64,000 nucleotides of DNA from Sternotherus odoratus (taxonomy: Eukaryota > Chordata > Testudines > Kinosternidae). The stretch lies in NCBI GenBank assembly GCA_032164245.1, contig JAVMKO010000020.1:11373206-11437205 (forward strand). Direction: 5' to 3'. Below are positions 12,225 through 23,145 of this stretch, piece after piece. Every line of letters begins with the position of its first letter. Position 1 is the stretch's first letter. The notes under the pieces were generated by a model. The model did not search any database and was not told the DNA's origin. It saw only the letters and a list, made by a program, of their open reading frames with translations. The position numbers were made by a program, and so were the translations under genes.

Positions 12225-12370
12225 TTCAACAGTTTTAAAGTGCTTTGCACGCATGAATGAATTTAGCCCAACAAAACCTTCAGGAGGGAGGGAAGAATAG
12301 TAACCCCATTTCACAGAGGAGAAGACTGAGGCACCGAAAGAAACTAAGGCACAGAAAGGAAAAAAAAGGG
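12225..12370 (-). mobile_element. SINE fragment, antisense
   Basis: 'TTTTAAAGTGCTTTGCAC', then 'ACCCCATTTCACAGAGGAG' and 'ACTGAGGCAC' are the antisense tail and middle of the tRNA-derived SINE pattern. Confidence 0.5.
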
Positions 12371-12864
12371 TGTGTCCCTACCATGTGTTGGCTAATCCTA
12401 GTGAAGACGAGGCAGGCTGTAGATTTCACACAGGTTAGCAGGTTAGACTCTGGCCAAGATCCTAGGTTTACCTCAACCTGTTAACTCACGTGAGAACTGC
12501 ACGGCATTGCCTTCACTCAGATTTTACCTTGTCTTACCACTTATTAGCTAGCGGGGTGAGAACACACTTTTCCCCTTTGTGATGACAAGGCCAAAGGCCC
12601 AAATTCATTCACAGAGTCAGTGGGGAAGCCAAGAAGATGCCTGACTCCTCTCTTGTGGTCTAACTAGTAGGTAACAGACCAGCCGTGATGATCCCCAGCA
12701 TGGAGGGGCATCGGCAGAACTGTGTGGGGAACCCAGGACCAGCATAGCAGGGAGTTGCTGCAGCACCATCCAACTCCATCCTACAAAATCCCATCTTGTT
12801 TCAGAAACCTCTTTGTCTCTATATAACTAGATCCATAACTAGATCTCTGAATGCAGTGATCCCT

Positions 12865-12935
12865 CACCTATCTCATTGGGTCAGAGTGGTCTATCTAGCC
12901 AGTATCCTGTCTCTGATGTGTCAGAGAGGCTGGAA
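12865..12935 (-). mobile_element. CR1/L3-like 3' tail fragment
   Basis: 'CATTGGGTCAGAGTGGTCTA', 'TCTAGCCAGTATCCTGTCTC' is the antisense of the common LINE tail that reads '...GACAGGATACTGG.CTAGATGGACC'. Related tails lie at 42780, 48671 and 62990. Confidence 0.55.
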
Positions 12936-13084
12936 TCTCCCACAATGCATCTGGCCAATAGACTGCTCTCCGCTTACCTTTCTCAAGTGAGCAAGTTTCT
13001 CATTCTCCTGGTGCACGGCAGATTAGTCTCCTGCATTGAGCCTGGCTGGTTTCACCCCAGTGGCTTTCCCAGAGGTTAATTGCA

Positions 13085-13400
13085 TCTCAGCCAGCCTAGG
13101 GGAAGTTCGATGCCCTTTTAATACTGGGTAATTTTCCTAGCGAGCAGCAAGGTTCAGCCGGTGTTTAATTATTTATTGCATTGGCAAAGCAATATAGCGC
13201 GAGGTTAGTGTTTCCTAAACACTTTAATAAAGGTGCCATTTGTCATCAGAGCATTAGCAAACCCAGCACGGCAAACGTGTTGGCACAATTTAAATGAGGG
13301 ACTCTTACAGGATGATCGTAAGTGTTTCCTTTCCTTTAATGGCCTTTCTGTTTTGCCAGCCCGTGGCAACAGGCTAAAATAACACACGAGGAGGGTGGGG
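13085..13400. other. AT-rich, repeat-free segment, possible conserved non-coding element
   Basis: No repeat signature is visible. It holds several AT-rich homeodomain-like words ('TTTAATTATTTATTG', 'ACAATTTAAATGAG') and a palindromic 'GTGTTTCCTAAACAC' at 13208. I flag it only as a stretch that looks unlike the surrounding repeat debris. Confidence 0.25.
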
Positions 13401-13484
13401 TGGAGGTGGTTGTTTTCAATATTCATTTGTAGTATTGTAGCAGAGGCATCAACCAAGATAGTCAGAGACCGCCTCTGCCCTAAA

Positions 13485-13650
13485 GCTCTCTCAGTCTAGC
13501 TAGAGTAGACATGGGAAGGGAAGCCAGAGAGAGAAGCGGCTTCTCCATGGACACAAAACAGGGTCTGGGGCAGAGCCAGGAAGAGCGTTTAGGTCCTGAT
13601 TCCCCAGTCCAGTGCTCCGTGCACTAGACAACGCTGCCGCCTTGTAGCTT
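13485..13650 (-). mobile_element. SINE, antisense
   Basis: 'GGGGCAGAGCCAGGAAGAG', 'AGGTCCTGATTCCCCAGTCC' and 'GTGCTCCGTGCACTAGAC' are the antisense head of the tRNA-derived SINE. Confidence 0.55.
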
Positions 13651-14924
13651 GCCTTTCCTCTGTGTTCCTCCTGCTCTTCTCCTTTCCAACCCGGAGGCTG
13701 GAATTCTGTTCTCTCACCTCACTCCGGCTCCTCTCCATGTGCTTTGATCACCGCCAGGAGCTCAGGCCCGGGTCTCAAATTCCAGCAGGCACTTTCTGGT
13801 TTCTCTTGGGGGCCTGCAGCGCTGCTGCCCCCTCCCAAAAGGCACTTGGCACCTTCCTCCTGGCTGCTAGGTCCCTGATCGCAGGGCTCCTCACAAGGCC
13901 CGTTCAGCAGGCAGGGCAGGAGTCCACTGCCCAAAGGAGCTGGTTGCCACGGAACAGCTTGGCACGGGGGCTGGTGTGTCTGTGCAGTGTAATGTGTATT
14001 CCTCATGTCTTCGCCAGGTCGGTCCCTGGGCGGTGGAGGTGAGGTAGGTGGACAGAGAGTGAGGCCATGGGACAGCCTGTGGGCAACTGACTGTCCCGAG
14101 TCTGAGCTGAGGTGATCTGGAGGTCTGGAGTAGTCAGCGCGGCCATGACACCATCACGGGGGCGGTCTGTGTTTCAGCTCCCGGCGCCATAACTGTGCTG
14201 TTCTCGCTCATGCTATCTAAGCGCGAGTTACTTCTCTAGCCCCTTCATGCCGTGAAGACATGGGAGACATGGCCTGAGACCCACAAATTCATTCCTCAGA
14301 GGCCACCAAAAGGGGGTGGTAGCTATTGGAGCCAGGGGGCCGGCTTCTCTCTCTATCCTCTTGTTGATCTCCCCACTATGCAGGTCTCATCCCGGTCTTG
14401 CTTCTGCTCTGCAGCAGGGAGGCTTAATCCCAGCTCCCCGGCAGCCAATTTTGCCTCACGATTCTTCTGAAGGGTTTCCAGTCGTTAAATGCATTTATAT
14501 CCATCCATGGAGGAGCGTCTGGAAGGGGAGCCGGCCTTGCCTGATTGCTTCCTGCCTACTAATAGGCCTCTTTTCCAGCAGAGGCTTTTGAGTGGCTTCT
14601 TAATTATGGGGGACAAAAGCAGCCTTGCTCAGGCTAATAATATCCAGAATGATCCAGAAGAGCCTGGAAGAGTGGGCTGGGGCCACAGTCTGTTAGGAGG
14701 CTTGTAAATCTAAAGCCTCCTGTCTCTTCCTGAGCATCTTCCCTGCGAAGAGAACTAACTGCTGGGTTACTGGGTGAGAACTCTGTTCATCCACAGAGAG
14801 CAAGCTCCCTCCATGTTCCCCTTCACTCAAGAGAGACACCCTCCTACCCCCAGGAGCGAGAGGGCAACTGAGTCGAAGATAGGACAATTAGCATGATGAG
14901 TGTTCTTGTGGTGGCAAGGTCTGG

Positions 14925-15175
14925 CTGTTGGAGAGATGGTCTCATGGATTTGGCCTCCGGAGGTTTGGGTTCTATTTCTGGTTCTGCCACAGACTCCCTG
15001 TCTGACTTGGGCAAGTCACTTTGTCTCTCTGTGCCTTATCCCCACACTACAGATGGGAACAAATTCTGTTTTGTCTCACCCAGTGACACTGTAAGCTCTC
15101 TGGGGCAGGAGGTATCATTTACTTTGTATTTGCACAGTACCTAGCGCTATGGAGCCCTGAGCTTGGTGCGGGATT
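14925..15175 (+). mobile_element. Full tRNA-derived SINE, sense
   Basis: The order is 'TTTGGGTTCTATTTCTGG' (B-box-like), 'CTTGGGCAAGTCACTTTGTC', 'CTGTGCCTTATCCCC', then the tail 'ACTGTAAGCTCTCTGGGGCA', 'TGCACAGTACCTAGCGC'. The same tail is seen at 33300, 50700 and 58340. Confidence 0.7.
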
Positions 15176-16049
15176 GTAAATGCTCATACCAATAATTTAA
15201 AACACTAGGAATGAAACTGAATCCCACTCAAGTCACATCACTTAAATCTCATGGGCGTGATTGCGTTTGGTTGCTATGGACCTAGGTTGGATTTGAATCC
15301 GTGACCTGGTGGTAAAGGCCTGTATCCCAGCACTTGTCTTACGAGGAGAGGGGACCTCCTTTTTCTGCAGGTAGCCTTACTCCAGATCAGCCTTGATTTC
15401 AAAGAGTCGCAGCTGCTCAGAACAGGGCTGATGGGAATCCTCCATGCCTCACTTCACCATCTGTATGGTCTTCCAGAACTGACCAAGTGCGAGGTTTGTC
15501 CTGCTGAAAAAAGTTATGAAAATTCTCAATGTTTGTGTTTTGCTTTGAAGCGACTGTTTCAAAATTCTTTTCTTTTATTATCAAAGCTGTTTAAAGAGGG
15601 TAAAGTCAAAACTCAAATGTTTCAAAACTGAGCTCAGAGTTTTGGTTCAGCTCAAAACAAACATTTTGGAATCACCAGTGAACCAACAGGAGTCGGTTCT
15701 TTTCGCATCTGTAGACCTGCAACCAGGTGGAAGGTACAATTTGGAGGTCCCCTGTTACTCCTGACCCCCACTTGTCATCCCAACCCCATGGCTTGATTTT
15801 CTGTAGAGCCGCCCATCCATACCCATCCCTTCATGCTTTACTTCCCTCTCTGTATGCTCTGCCAAATCATGTTGTGTTCTCATGCTAGTGCCTGGCCCAC
15901 CTTGAGAATAAGAGCCTGTTATAGCTGCTAGTTAACAGTGACTCCTTTAGATCAAATGGTTGAGGCTTATGCTTTGCTACTGGAGGTGGTGGAATCAGTC
16001 CCTGCTGACTGCACGTGGTGGGGGTAATGTAGAATAAAGATGAATAATT

Positions 16050-16172
16050 AGGGTGACCAGGTAGCAACAGAGAAAAAAATGGGACAGGAGGTTGGGGGTA
16101 ATAGGAGCCTATATAAGAAAAAGTCCCCAGAAACAGGACTGTCCCTTTAAAAATGAGACATCGGGTCACCCT
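16050..16172 (-). mobile_element. Short inverted-repeat DNA element (GGGTGACCAG family)
   Basis: The ends are 'TAGGGTGACCAGG' and 'GGGTCACCCTA', each next to TA. The interior 'TATATAAGAAAAAGTCCCC' is the reverse of the 3732 copy. Confidence 0.8.
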
Positions 16173-16371
16173 AGGAATCATATATACTTTCCCGGCAAGG
16201 AGTGCGGAGGCTTAATTCAGCACCGATCGCCAAGTGCTTGGAGATCCGCCTGATTACTTCTGGAGTCTCCCGCTCACCACAGTGAAGAGTAGCTGGCTGT
16301 AATCTGTGTTACCGCAGTGCCCAGTCTGAGCAGCCAAAGGAAGGATGATCAGCCCCGCTTTACAGTCCTAC

Positions 16372-16444
16372 ATTCTTAAAGGTATTTGGGCACCTAACTC
16401 TCCTTGATTGCAATGGGAGTTAGGCAGCTAAATACCTTTAAGAA
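16372..16444. repeat. Palindromic hairpin element, about 30-bp arms
   Basis: The left arm 'ATTCTTAAAGGTATTTGGG' plus 'CACCTAACTC' pairs with 'GAGTTAGGCAGC' plus 'TAAATACCTTTAAGAAT' around a short loop containing 'TTGATTGCAATGG'. A diverged copy at 50908-50972 interrupts a SINE, so this is a mobile foldback-type element. Confidence 0.7.
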
Positions 16445-16449
16445 TCAGG

Positions 16450-16565
16450 TCTTCAGTGTCTTGCTCCAGGTCACAGAAGTCTGTAGCCAAGGCAGGAATT
16501 GAATCCCGCTCCTTCGAGTGCTGGTACCCTGCCCTATCCACAAGGCATCCTCCCACTCTAGCACC
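16450..16565 (-). mobile_element. SINE, antisense
   Basis: 'CTTGCTCCAGGTCACAGAAG', 'GGAATTGAATCCCGCTCC' (antisense B-box) and 'CTATCCACAAGGCATCC' follow the antisense SINE pattern. Confidence 0.55.
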
Positions 16566-17804
16566 AAGCTCCTAGTAGTGGTTTGGGCAGACAGGACCAG
16601 ATCCTCTTCTCAGCTACGCTGGTCAAGGCCCCCCACCGAAGACAACGGTCTATATACTGATGTAACCCAGAGCAGGGTCTGGGCCTGGCCGCTGGGTTTG
16701 GAAAGAGGCCACTCAGTTGAATGATCTGTCCCTTGCCTGGAGAATCCCCTTTGCTGATCAGCAGAGAGCTAGCTTGGAAGGGAGCCATCCCCAGCCCAGC
16801 CTCCACGTCCAGGGAGCCAATGTGGGCAGTGTGGTTAGACCCAGTGTCCTCCTTGGTTGATGGGACCGTGTGTGGTGTGGCAGTGCATCTGCTCCTAACC
16901 CCTCCACTGCAACCCCAGCTCACTTATCACCAGGATGGGCACATCAGCATCTGCCCACCCTTCCTCCAGGCAGGAAATGTCTTTGGACAGGCCCTCTCCA
17001 CAAGCCTTGGCTCTCCCCCAATCCACAGAGTTGGGCCGGGAGCTCAGTGAAAGCATGGCTAGTACAATGGAAATCGATGCACCAGGCTGTTGGTCAGTCT
17101 TCTGCTGGGAGCTCAGAGTGGCCGTCCATTGATTTTTCCCCCCCCTCTCTAGCAATGGGGCGTTCAGGGGTCAGGACTGATATTAATGATCCGTTCATGA
17201 ATCTCTCCCTAAGAAGGACAAATGCTCTCGTGGCCTATTCCACTTGTCGTCCCATCCTTCACTTTGCTGATGGCTGCTCTTTGGGGGTGCAGTTTGGTTT
17301 AGGAATTTGTGTGTGTGCGCGTGCAAGAGAGATCATCCCCTGGAGCTAATTTTAGTGTCTCTCCTGGAGATGTTTGAAGGCAATTTAGTAATGGGCTCGT
17401 TGCCCTGCAGAGCAATTCTCCAAATTCGGACCCTATTAAAGTCGATGGGAGTGGTCCCGAGGTTTGGCCCCTGCTGTGATGCTTTATGTATATTGGTCAT
17501 ACTGGCGGCTTTGCTCAGTTCCACAGAGATGTGCAGCCGCCCTGGAGAAAAGTCACATGTTCTTGAGCTCGCTGCATACCAGCGCTCCAAGGGTTAATAT
17601 GCCTTGGCAGAGTTACGATCCATGGTGGGGTTGTTAGCAAGAGGCTTCTGTGTTCTGTTGAGCCTGTTTGGGGTCTGTAGATTTGGGTTATTAACCCCAG
17701 TGAAGGTCTTGGAAGCAAAAAATTGGAATTTGTAATTAAAATACCCCCCCACATCCCGCCTCCCCCTGAATATGCACCTGTCTGCTGCGTGGGAAAGTGT
17801 TTGT

Positions 17805-17965
17805 GAGAAGATGGACTTGGAGTCAAGAGACTTGGGTTCTGTTCTAAGCTCTGCTACAAGATGACTTTGCTTAGTTCACCCGTTCCTCAGTTTCCCCATC
17901 TGTATAATGAAGATGATGACAGAGTTCTAGTGGGACTTTGAAGGTAAATTCATTGTTTGGGAGGA
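17805..17965 (+). mobile_element. SINE, sense
   Basis: 'TTGGAGTCAAGAGACTTGGG', 'TTCTGTTCTAAGCTCTGC', 'CCTCAGTTTCCCCATCTGTA' give the head and middle of the tRNA-derived SINE. Confidence 0.6.
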
Positions 17966-18728
17966 GCTATATGATGGTGCTGAAGGCTGTATAATTATCT
18001 AGATAGGGACCCAATGATCCTAGGAACTGTAGGGGGCTGCTTACCAATATAAATCAAGCTTGGAAATGCCACCCCTTACCCAATTGGCCATAATGCAACA
18101 AAAGCTAAACCCTGAACTAAAGCTGTTTGGGGGTGAGGGGAGAATTTTGACATGTTGAAATAACTTTCTGTTCTGAATCAGAAGGTACTGTCAAAATACA
18201 GACACTTTTTGCAAAGCAGGGGGAAAAAAATCCCCCAAAGTTTTGAATCTGGGAAAACATCAACATTTTTAATCGACGTGTCAAAATGAGATGTTTTGAA
18301 CTGAAAAAAAAAATTCAATTAGTTTTGAAGTGTCCATTTGCAACGAACTTTCATTTCAATTCTCCTGAAACAGGAAATCAAAAAGCTTTGGTGAAACTGA
18401 CATTTTCCTGTGGGCAAAGTGTCAATTTTGACAATTACATTTTCCTATGGGCAAATTTTTATGGTCAAATTTGTCTGACCAGCTCTGCAGAAATGAACCG
18501 TCAGATCATTCCAGGATGAATAGGATTTGTAGAGGAGTCGAAGGAATTTCTGTGGCTGGATCCTGCTGAAATTCAGTGGAGTTTAGCACCTAATCCCCTT
18601 AGTGCCTTATGACTGGCTTCCCCCCACAATGACTTGGGGAGGCAGCTCAGTAATAGCATGGGTGACTATTGGGTTTATTCAGTGCGGGGTTTCAATCTCT
18701 TTTATTTTATTTTTTTCCCCTACTCCAG

Positions 18729-18812
18729 GAGAAGAATTTTATGAAGCTTCCCCTTACGAGCCGGTCACCTCTCGTCTCTCTGATATATTCAGACTCGCTT
18801 CAATTTTCTCAG
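18729..18812 (+). CDS. GFRA2: GFRA2 exon 3: linker between cysteine-rich domains 1 and 2
   Basis: This is an 84-bp exon between a pyrimidine-rich acceptor ('CTACTCCAG') and a GTAATA donor. With the split Gly codon from exon 2 it encodes 'GEEFYEASPYEPVTS' then 'RLSDIFRLASIFSG', the cysteine-free linker typical of GFRA2. It is phase 1/1, so its length adds exactly 28 codons. In mouse, reported GFRA2 isoforms lack exon 2 or exons 2 plus 3, and the symmetric phases here would allow the same skipping without a frameshift. As far as I recall the peptide is essentially unchanged from mammals. Confidence 0.95.
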
Positions 18813-19962
18813 GTAATAAAAGCAAAACAAAACATGCTTTCACTGTTTTATATTCTCTTCCTCTCGCTGTGAATAGACCTTCTGCCAACCTCCAGGGGAA
18901 TGATAAAACATTAGCTCCCTTTCCCATTCCTCAATCCCTTCCTCTCCAGCCTATCTCCCACCCCATAATATCTCATATTGTGCCCCCCCCTTCCCCTGGT
19001 TTCCTTGCAATCATAATTCGGTGACTAAGACATTGCAGCCTGGAGCTGTGGATAACGGTGACATCTCTAGCGCTGCTCCTGAGAATGCTTTGGGCCTGAT
19101 TCTCAATCGCCCTGCACCTCATGCTGTTATTTCCACCCGTGCAAAGCGGGCGTGAAACGCTACAGGGCAGATGCTCTTCACATAAAGCAGCAAGCGAATA
19201 AATGAGCAAATTGAGAGTAGCTCCAGTCAGGGGAGATTTGAGTTGCGCTGGTGTGACTGAGTGCAGAATTGAGCTTTACTGTTTTCATTCGGTAGCAGTT
19301 TCACACACACCGTGCACTGGCGGTGCCGTGAAATACAGGGCAAGAGAAGCAGGCTCTTGGGGTTAGTGTGTATAGATGTGTAATTAATGCTTGTTGCACC
19401 AGGGTCTAATCTCAGCGACGCTGGTGCCAATCTGGTGGCACTGCACTGATTTCGGTGGAGTTATTGGAGTTTAAAGCAGTGTAACTGAGAGCAGAGTGCT
19501 GCACCAACGTGAGTTAACTAATTACACTTTGCTGCAGTCCAATAGGAGGCAAATACAGAGAGTAGTGCAGGGGTGAGCCTACATTGTTCCCTGGTAGGAC
19601 AGACCAGACTGGATCTCCTGGGTCTTCCCCCTGTTAATTTTTCTGAGCTGTGAGGAGTCCTCTTCGCAAGCACACAATGGCTTTGGTAACTAGCTGTTGT
19701 GGCGAGGGGGATTAGAAAAGCGGAATGGCTTTGCGCAGTTGTTGGAGCACCACCACCACTTGAGATCCCAGGGCTGGGTGAGACCTTGAGACTTTCTAAC
19801 TGGATCTTCTGGGGAGTGCTCTAGTCCTGGAAGACCTTGCAGGGATGGAGTCCGGGAGCAGCACGGGAACCTCGGCGTGTTATTCTCTGCCTTTGAGTAT
19901 TCAGGATCGTTCTAATTTTGCAGCCCGACGTTGCCTTCTTTCCTGGCCCTCAAGGGCTCCCT

Positions 19963-19983
19963 CCTTCTCTCTCTCTCTCTCTC
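19963..19983. repeat. (CT)n microsatellite
   Basis: An uninterrupted CT run sits in a pyrimidine-rich stretch that continues as TTCTTCTTTCTTC to about 20020. Confidence 0.8.
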
Positions 19984-20574
19984 CTTCCATTCTACTTCTT
20001 CTTTCTTCTTCCCTTTCCCTGCCCCCTCTGTATTGTCTCCAGGCCTGTGGTACCCTTCCCCAAGCCAGACGACCCATGTACCTGTGTGTGTTCTATGGGG
20101 CACTGTTTCCTCCTCTCTATTTGAAATGCATTCCTTGATTTGTGCACCTCCAAGGGCCTCCCTACTGCAGCTGTTTGCAGGAATTGTGGAGACATTGCTT
20201 GCGGCTCCTCCCCTTTCTTATCTAGCTCCATTCCATTCAGACATTCAATATTCCCATTGGCGTCGAGGGGAGCAGGGCTATAGAGCCGTGTCTGCTGCCT
20301 CCCGGACACTGGAATCCATCTGCCAGATGCATCCAGCAAAGCAACATATTCCTGCTCCCGCTGAAGTCAATGGACGACTAACAGATACCGAGGAAGTCTT
20401 GGGTCATGCCTCTGTGAGAGGACAGCTGGGGAAATAGCCAGAAAGGTGCAATGAACCCAGGGCCAAATTCCCGGCTGGTGGAAATGCATTAACTTCAGTG
20501 GAGAAGTGCTAGTTTACGGCAGCACAGAATGCCCGTATACTAATCGGCGGTGGCGTGAGGCGCGCGGTGCATGT

Positions 20575-21025
20575 GGGTGGCCTCTAGCACACCACCCCTG
20601 CCTGGCCCACCTCCCCCCACAGCCTATTCTCCTTCCCCCCCTGCCTGACCCAGCCCACCCAACCTAATCTCCTCCCCCAGCCTAACCTCCTCCCCTCCCC
20701 ACCCATCCCTGCCTGGCCCACCCCGCTGTTGGGGGTGATCTTCCTTTACCCCCGCCCAGCCTCCCCCCATCTAACCGCCTTCCCTCCCCCACCCCTGCCT
20801 GGCCCAGCCCATCCCACCGAACCTAACCTCCTCCCCCCTCCCACTCCCAACCCAGCCTCCTGCCCCCCATGCCTGACCCGCCCAGCCCAGCCTCCCCCCC
20901 ACCAAACCTCCTTCCCTCCTGCACCCACGCCTCGCCCACCCCATCCAGCCTAGTCTCCTGCCCCCCTCCCCGCCCGCCCAGCCTGGCCTCCGCTCCCCAC
21001 CGCCCCCTTGCCTGCCCCCTAGCCC
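20575..21025. repeat. C-rich imperfect tandem array (CTGCCTGRCCCAGCCYA-like units)
   Basis: Roughly 450 bp are dominated by C runs, with recurring words 'CCTGCCTGGCCCA', 'CCCAGCCCA', 'CCTAACCTCCTCCCC' and 'CCTGCCCCCC'. The units are degenerate and irregular in length. The G-rich complement could form quadruplexes. Proline- and glycine-rich frames through it are artefacts of composition. Confidence 0.7.
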
Positions 21026-21029
21026 AGCC

Positions 21030-21460
21030 ACGCCGATGAATGAACCTCCCGAGCGCCCACAGGGGGTGAACTCACCGCAGAGCCCGCCCTCCCAAAAGCC
21101 CCCCTGGAGCCGCCCCCCAAGTGGGGCCGGGCCCCTTGCCCCTTATCCTGGCGAGGCCGACTCCCCTTCTCGGCGCCTCTGCCACCGTCAGCGCTGCACA
21201 CCAGGCAGCCGGGTGCGCTTCCCCGGGCGGGCTGTGGAGTCCGCCGTGTGGTGCGGGCGCTTGGCTACAGTGCTGGGGTGGCCGCCCGGTGGGGGATTTG
21301 CACGCGGCCGGCCGCGCGCGCGCTGGGGCTCTGCAGAGCATCCCCTGTTTCCACCCCGCCTGTGCAATCCTGAGTCCATGGGGGCCCCCCTTAAGTCCGG
21401 GGCCCGGTACACCTGTCCCTCTAGTCCCTCCCTGTCGCCGGCCCTGGTCCTACCTCCTCA
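21030..21460. other. CpG-dense GC-rich block in intron 3
   Basis: CpG is frequent, notably 'GCACGCGGCCGGCCGCGCGC' at about 21300 and 'CCGGGCGGGCTGTGGAGTCC' at about 21223. It could be an intragenic CpG island and alternative promoter. It could equally be the GC-rich end of a transposon whose body includes the adjoining C-rich array. The end 'GGGGCCCGGTACACCTGTCC' looks repeat-like, so I lean slightly to the second reading. Confidence 0.4.
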
Positions 21461-22394
21461 TCTTCTGTGGCAGGACTGGCAGCGTGAGGAGTGCAGGCTC
21501 TTCCCCAGAGTGGATTTTCTTTTTGGTTTACAAGGCTGTTGTGGTTTGGTGTTTTACTTCTTTTTTTCCCTTTGGACCCAGCTGCCTCCAAGCATCAGAT
21601 AATAAGGAATTGATAAAGTGGGCTGGAGATCTCGTAATTTGCTCATTTGTCTCGTAGACACACAAAACGTGTTCTCTCGCCCAGCGGAGTGTCAAGTCCA
21701 TTAAGCAAAGATTTTCCCAGAGGGAGACGCTTAAACACAGCTCCCCCCTCCCTCGGGGGGAGGGGGTTGAGACCCTGCTGCCACTCCCATTCTTTGGGCA
21801 GAGGGGTCAGTGGTGAGGGGAACAGGAATGGGAATGAGTGGCCATGTAATAGGGAGGTCCACGAGGCTGTTTGACCAGGTGCCAGCCCTGGGTGGAGAGG
21901 ACAGATGGCCATTTGTGTCATCAGCACTTGAGTCAATCTGGACACCCTGTGATTTCCGAGAGGGTCCAGAGGTCCAGAGGTGGGGGGCAGGTCCAGCTGG
22001 AGGTCTGGGAAAAAGCAGAGTGGATTTTTGTTTGGTTTGGGTTTTTATCTTGTTTGTTTTTTTACCGGAGGGATCTTGATTTCCAGATGCCCCAAATGGA
22101 CATGAAAAGACCTTCTAGTGGTAGGGTTTGAAGACGGGTACCAGTATGAAGAAGTAGTGAGCCTTAAGTGTTCTACTGGAGAAAGGACTTCTTCTCGCAG
22201 GGCCAGTTTATACTCTGTGTCCCATTGGTGAATACTTGCCTATGGAAGGCCGTCAGACTCCTTGTGGAGTTAACGCTCACCTGAGTAAGGATTGCACAAT
22301 TGCAGAGCAGGAGTGAGGAGCATCCAGCCCCATGGCAAAATAGTGAAAAAACAGGTTAAAGAACACTGGGGGGAGGGGGGGGGGAGATGTATGT

Positions 22395-22535
22395 CCTGGG
22401 GTCCCACGAGGGTCAGTCCTAGATCCGGTACTAGCCAATATTTTCATTAATGATGTGGATCATGGCGTGGAGAATATGCATATGAAATTTGCAGATGACA
22501 CCAAGCTGGGAGAGGTTGGCAAGCACTTTGGAGGG
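22395..22535 (+). mobile_element. CR1 LINE fragment: reverse transcriptase palm
   Basis: The + frame reads '[19 protein letters not shown]' followed by '[13 protein letters not shown]', the CR1 catalytic A/YADD neighbourhood. Its continuation is displaced to 22758 by an inserted segment. Confidence 0.8.
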
Positions 22536-22757
22536 CACAGTTATCCAATCCCCCGGCCCCCTTACCATGCCATCAGACATGCTGCCACGCTGATCTGCTG
22601 GAGCGGGTAGCCCCGTTCCCAGAGCGTTGCTCGCGTGGTACGTTGAGTCTCGGTTGGGGGGTGAGGGGGGAAGCCTCCCCAGCTGGGAACTCAGGGGCCG
22701 GACAGGAAGAGCCCGCGGGCTGGATGTGGCCTGGGGGCCGTAGTTTGCCCGCCCCTG
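22536..22757 (-). mobile_element. Inserted DNA-transposon-like segment splitting CR1
   Basis: The segment interrupts the CR1 copy. It ends 'GGGGGCCGTAGTTTGCCCGC' then 'CCCTGG', wording I associate with hAT-type element ends. Both boundaries are approximate, because CR1 sequence resumes without a clear duplication. Confidence 0.4.
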
Positions 22758-23145
22758 GGCTAGGTGGTAGTCCTGCTGGACAGGATGTATAGGTTGTAGT
22801 GGAACACAAAATGCATATGAATCAACAATGTGCTGCAGCTATGAAAAAGGCTAAGAAAAGTGTGGACAAATTGGATAGCGTGACCAGAGGAGAGCAACAA
22901 AAATGATAAAAGATCTAGAAACCTGACCAGTAAGGAAAGGTTAGAAAAACTGGGCATGCTTACTCTTGAGAAAAGTCTGATAATAGTTTTAAATATATTA
23001 AGGGCTGTTATAAAGAGGTCTGTGATCAATTGTTCTCCATGTCACTGAAGGTAGGACAAGAAGTAATGGGCTTAATCTACAGCAAGGCAGATTTAGGTTA
23101 GATATTAGGAAAAACAATAACCGTAACAGTAGTTAAACAGTGGAC
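22758..23145 (+). mobile_element. CR1 LINE fragment, 3' part of the same copy
   Basis: Broken frames carry 'QQCAAAMKKAKK', then the RNase-like C-terminal region as '...KYIKGCYKEVCDQ' and 'SKADLG', with many stops. This continues the CR1 copy begun at 22395. It is cut short by the Penelope-like fragment at about 23146. Confidence 0.65.

Larger units (their letters stand above)
8245..18728 (+). other. GFRA2: GFRA2 intron 2
   Basis: This is a complete intron of 10,484 bp with GTAAGT at the donor and 'CTACTCCAG' at the acceptor. It contains a solo LTR (11366-11978), SINEs, two small inverted-repeat elements (16050 and 16372) and G or C homopolymer runs (8400, 8862, 11110). The segments 8260-9580, 9800-10150 and 13650-14900 show nothing I can name. 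Positions 18080-18500 are AT-rich, with repeated 'TTTTGA'/'GAAACA' words that recur near 15600, 37660 and 43060 and are probably an old dispersed repeat. No additional exon is supported. Confidence 0.85.

Noticed and set aside
21036..21657. Long + strand frames of 188 and 178 codons in the CpG-dense block
   Set aside because: GC-rich composition lowers stop codon frequency. There is no recognisable domain, and the amino-acid composition follows the base composition.
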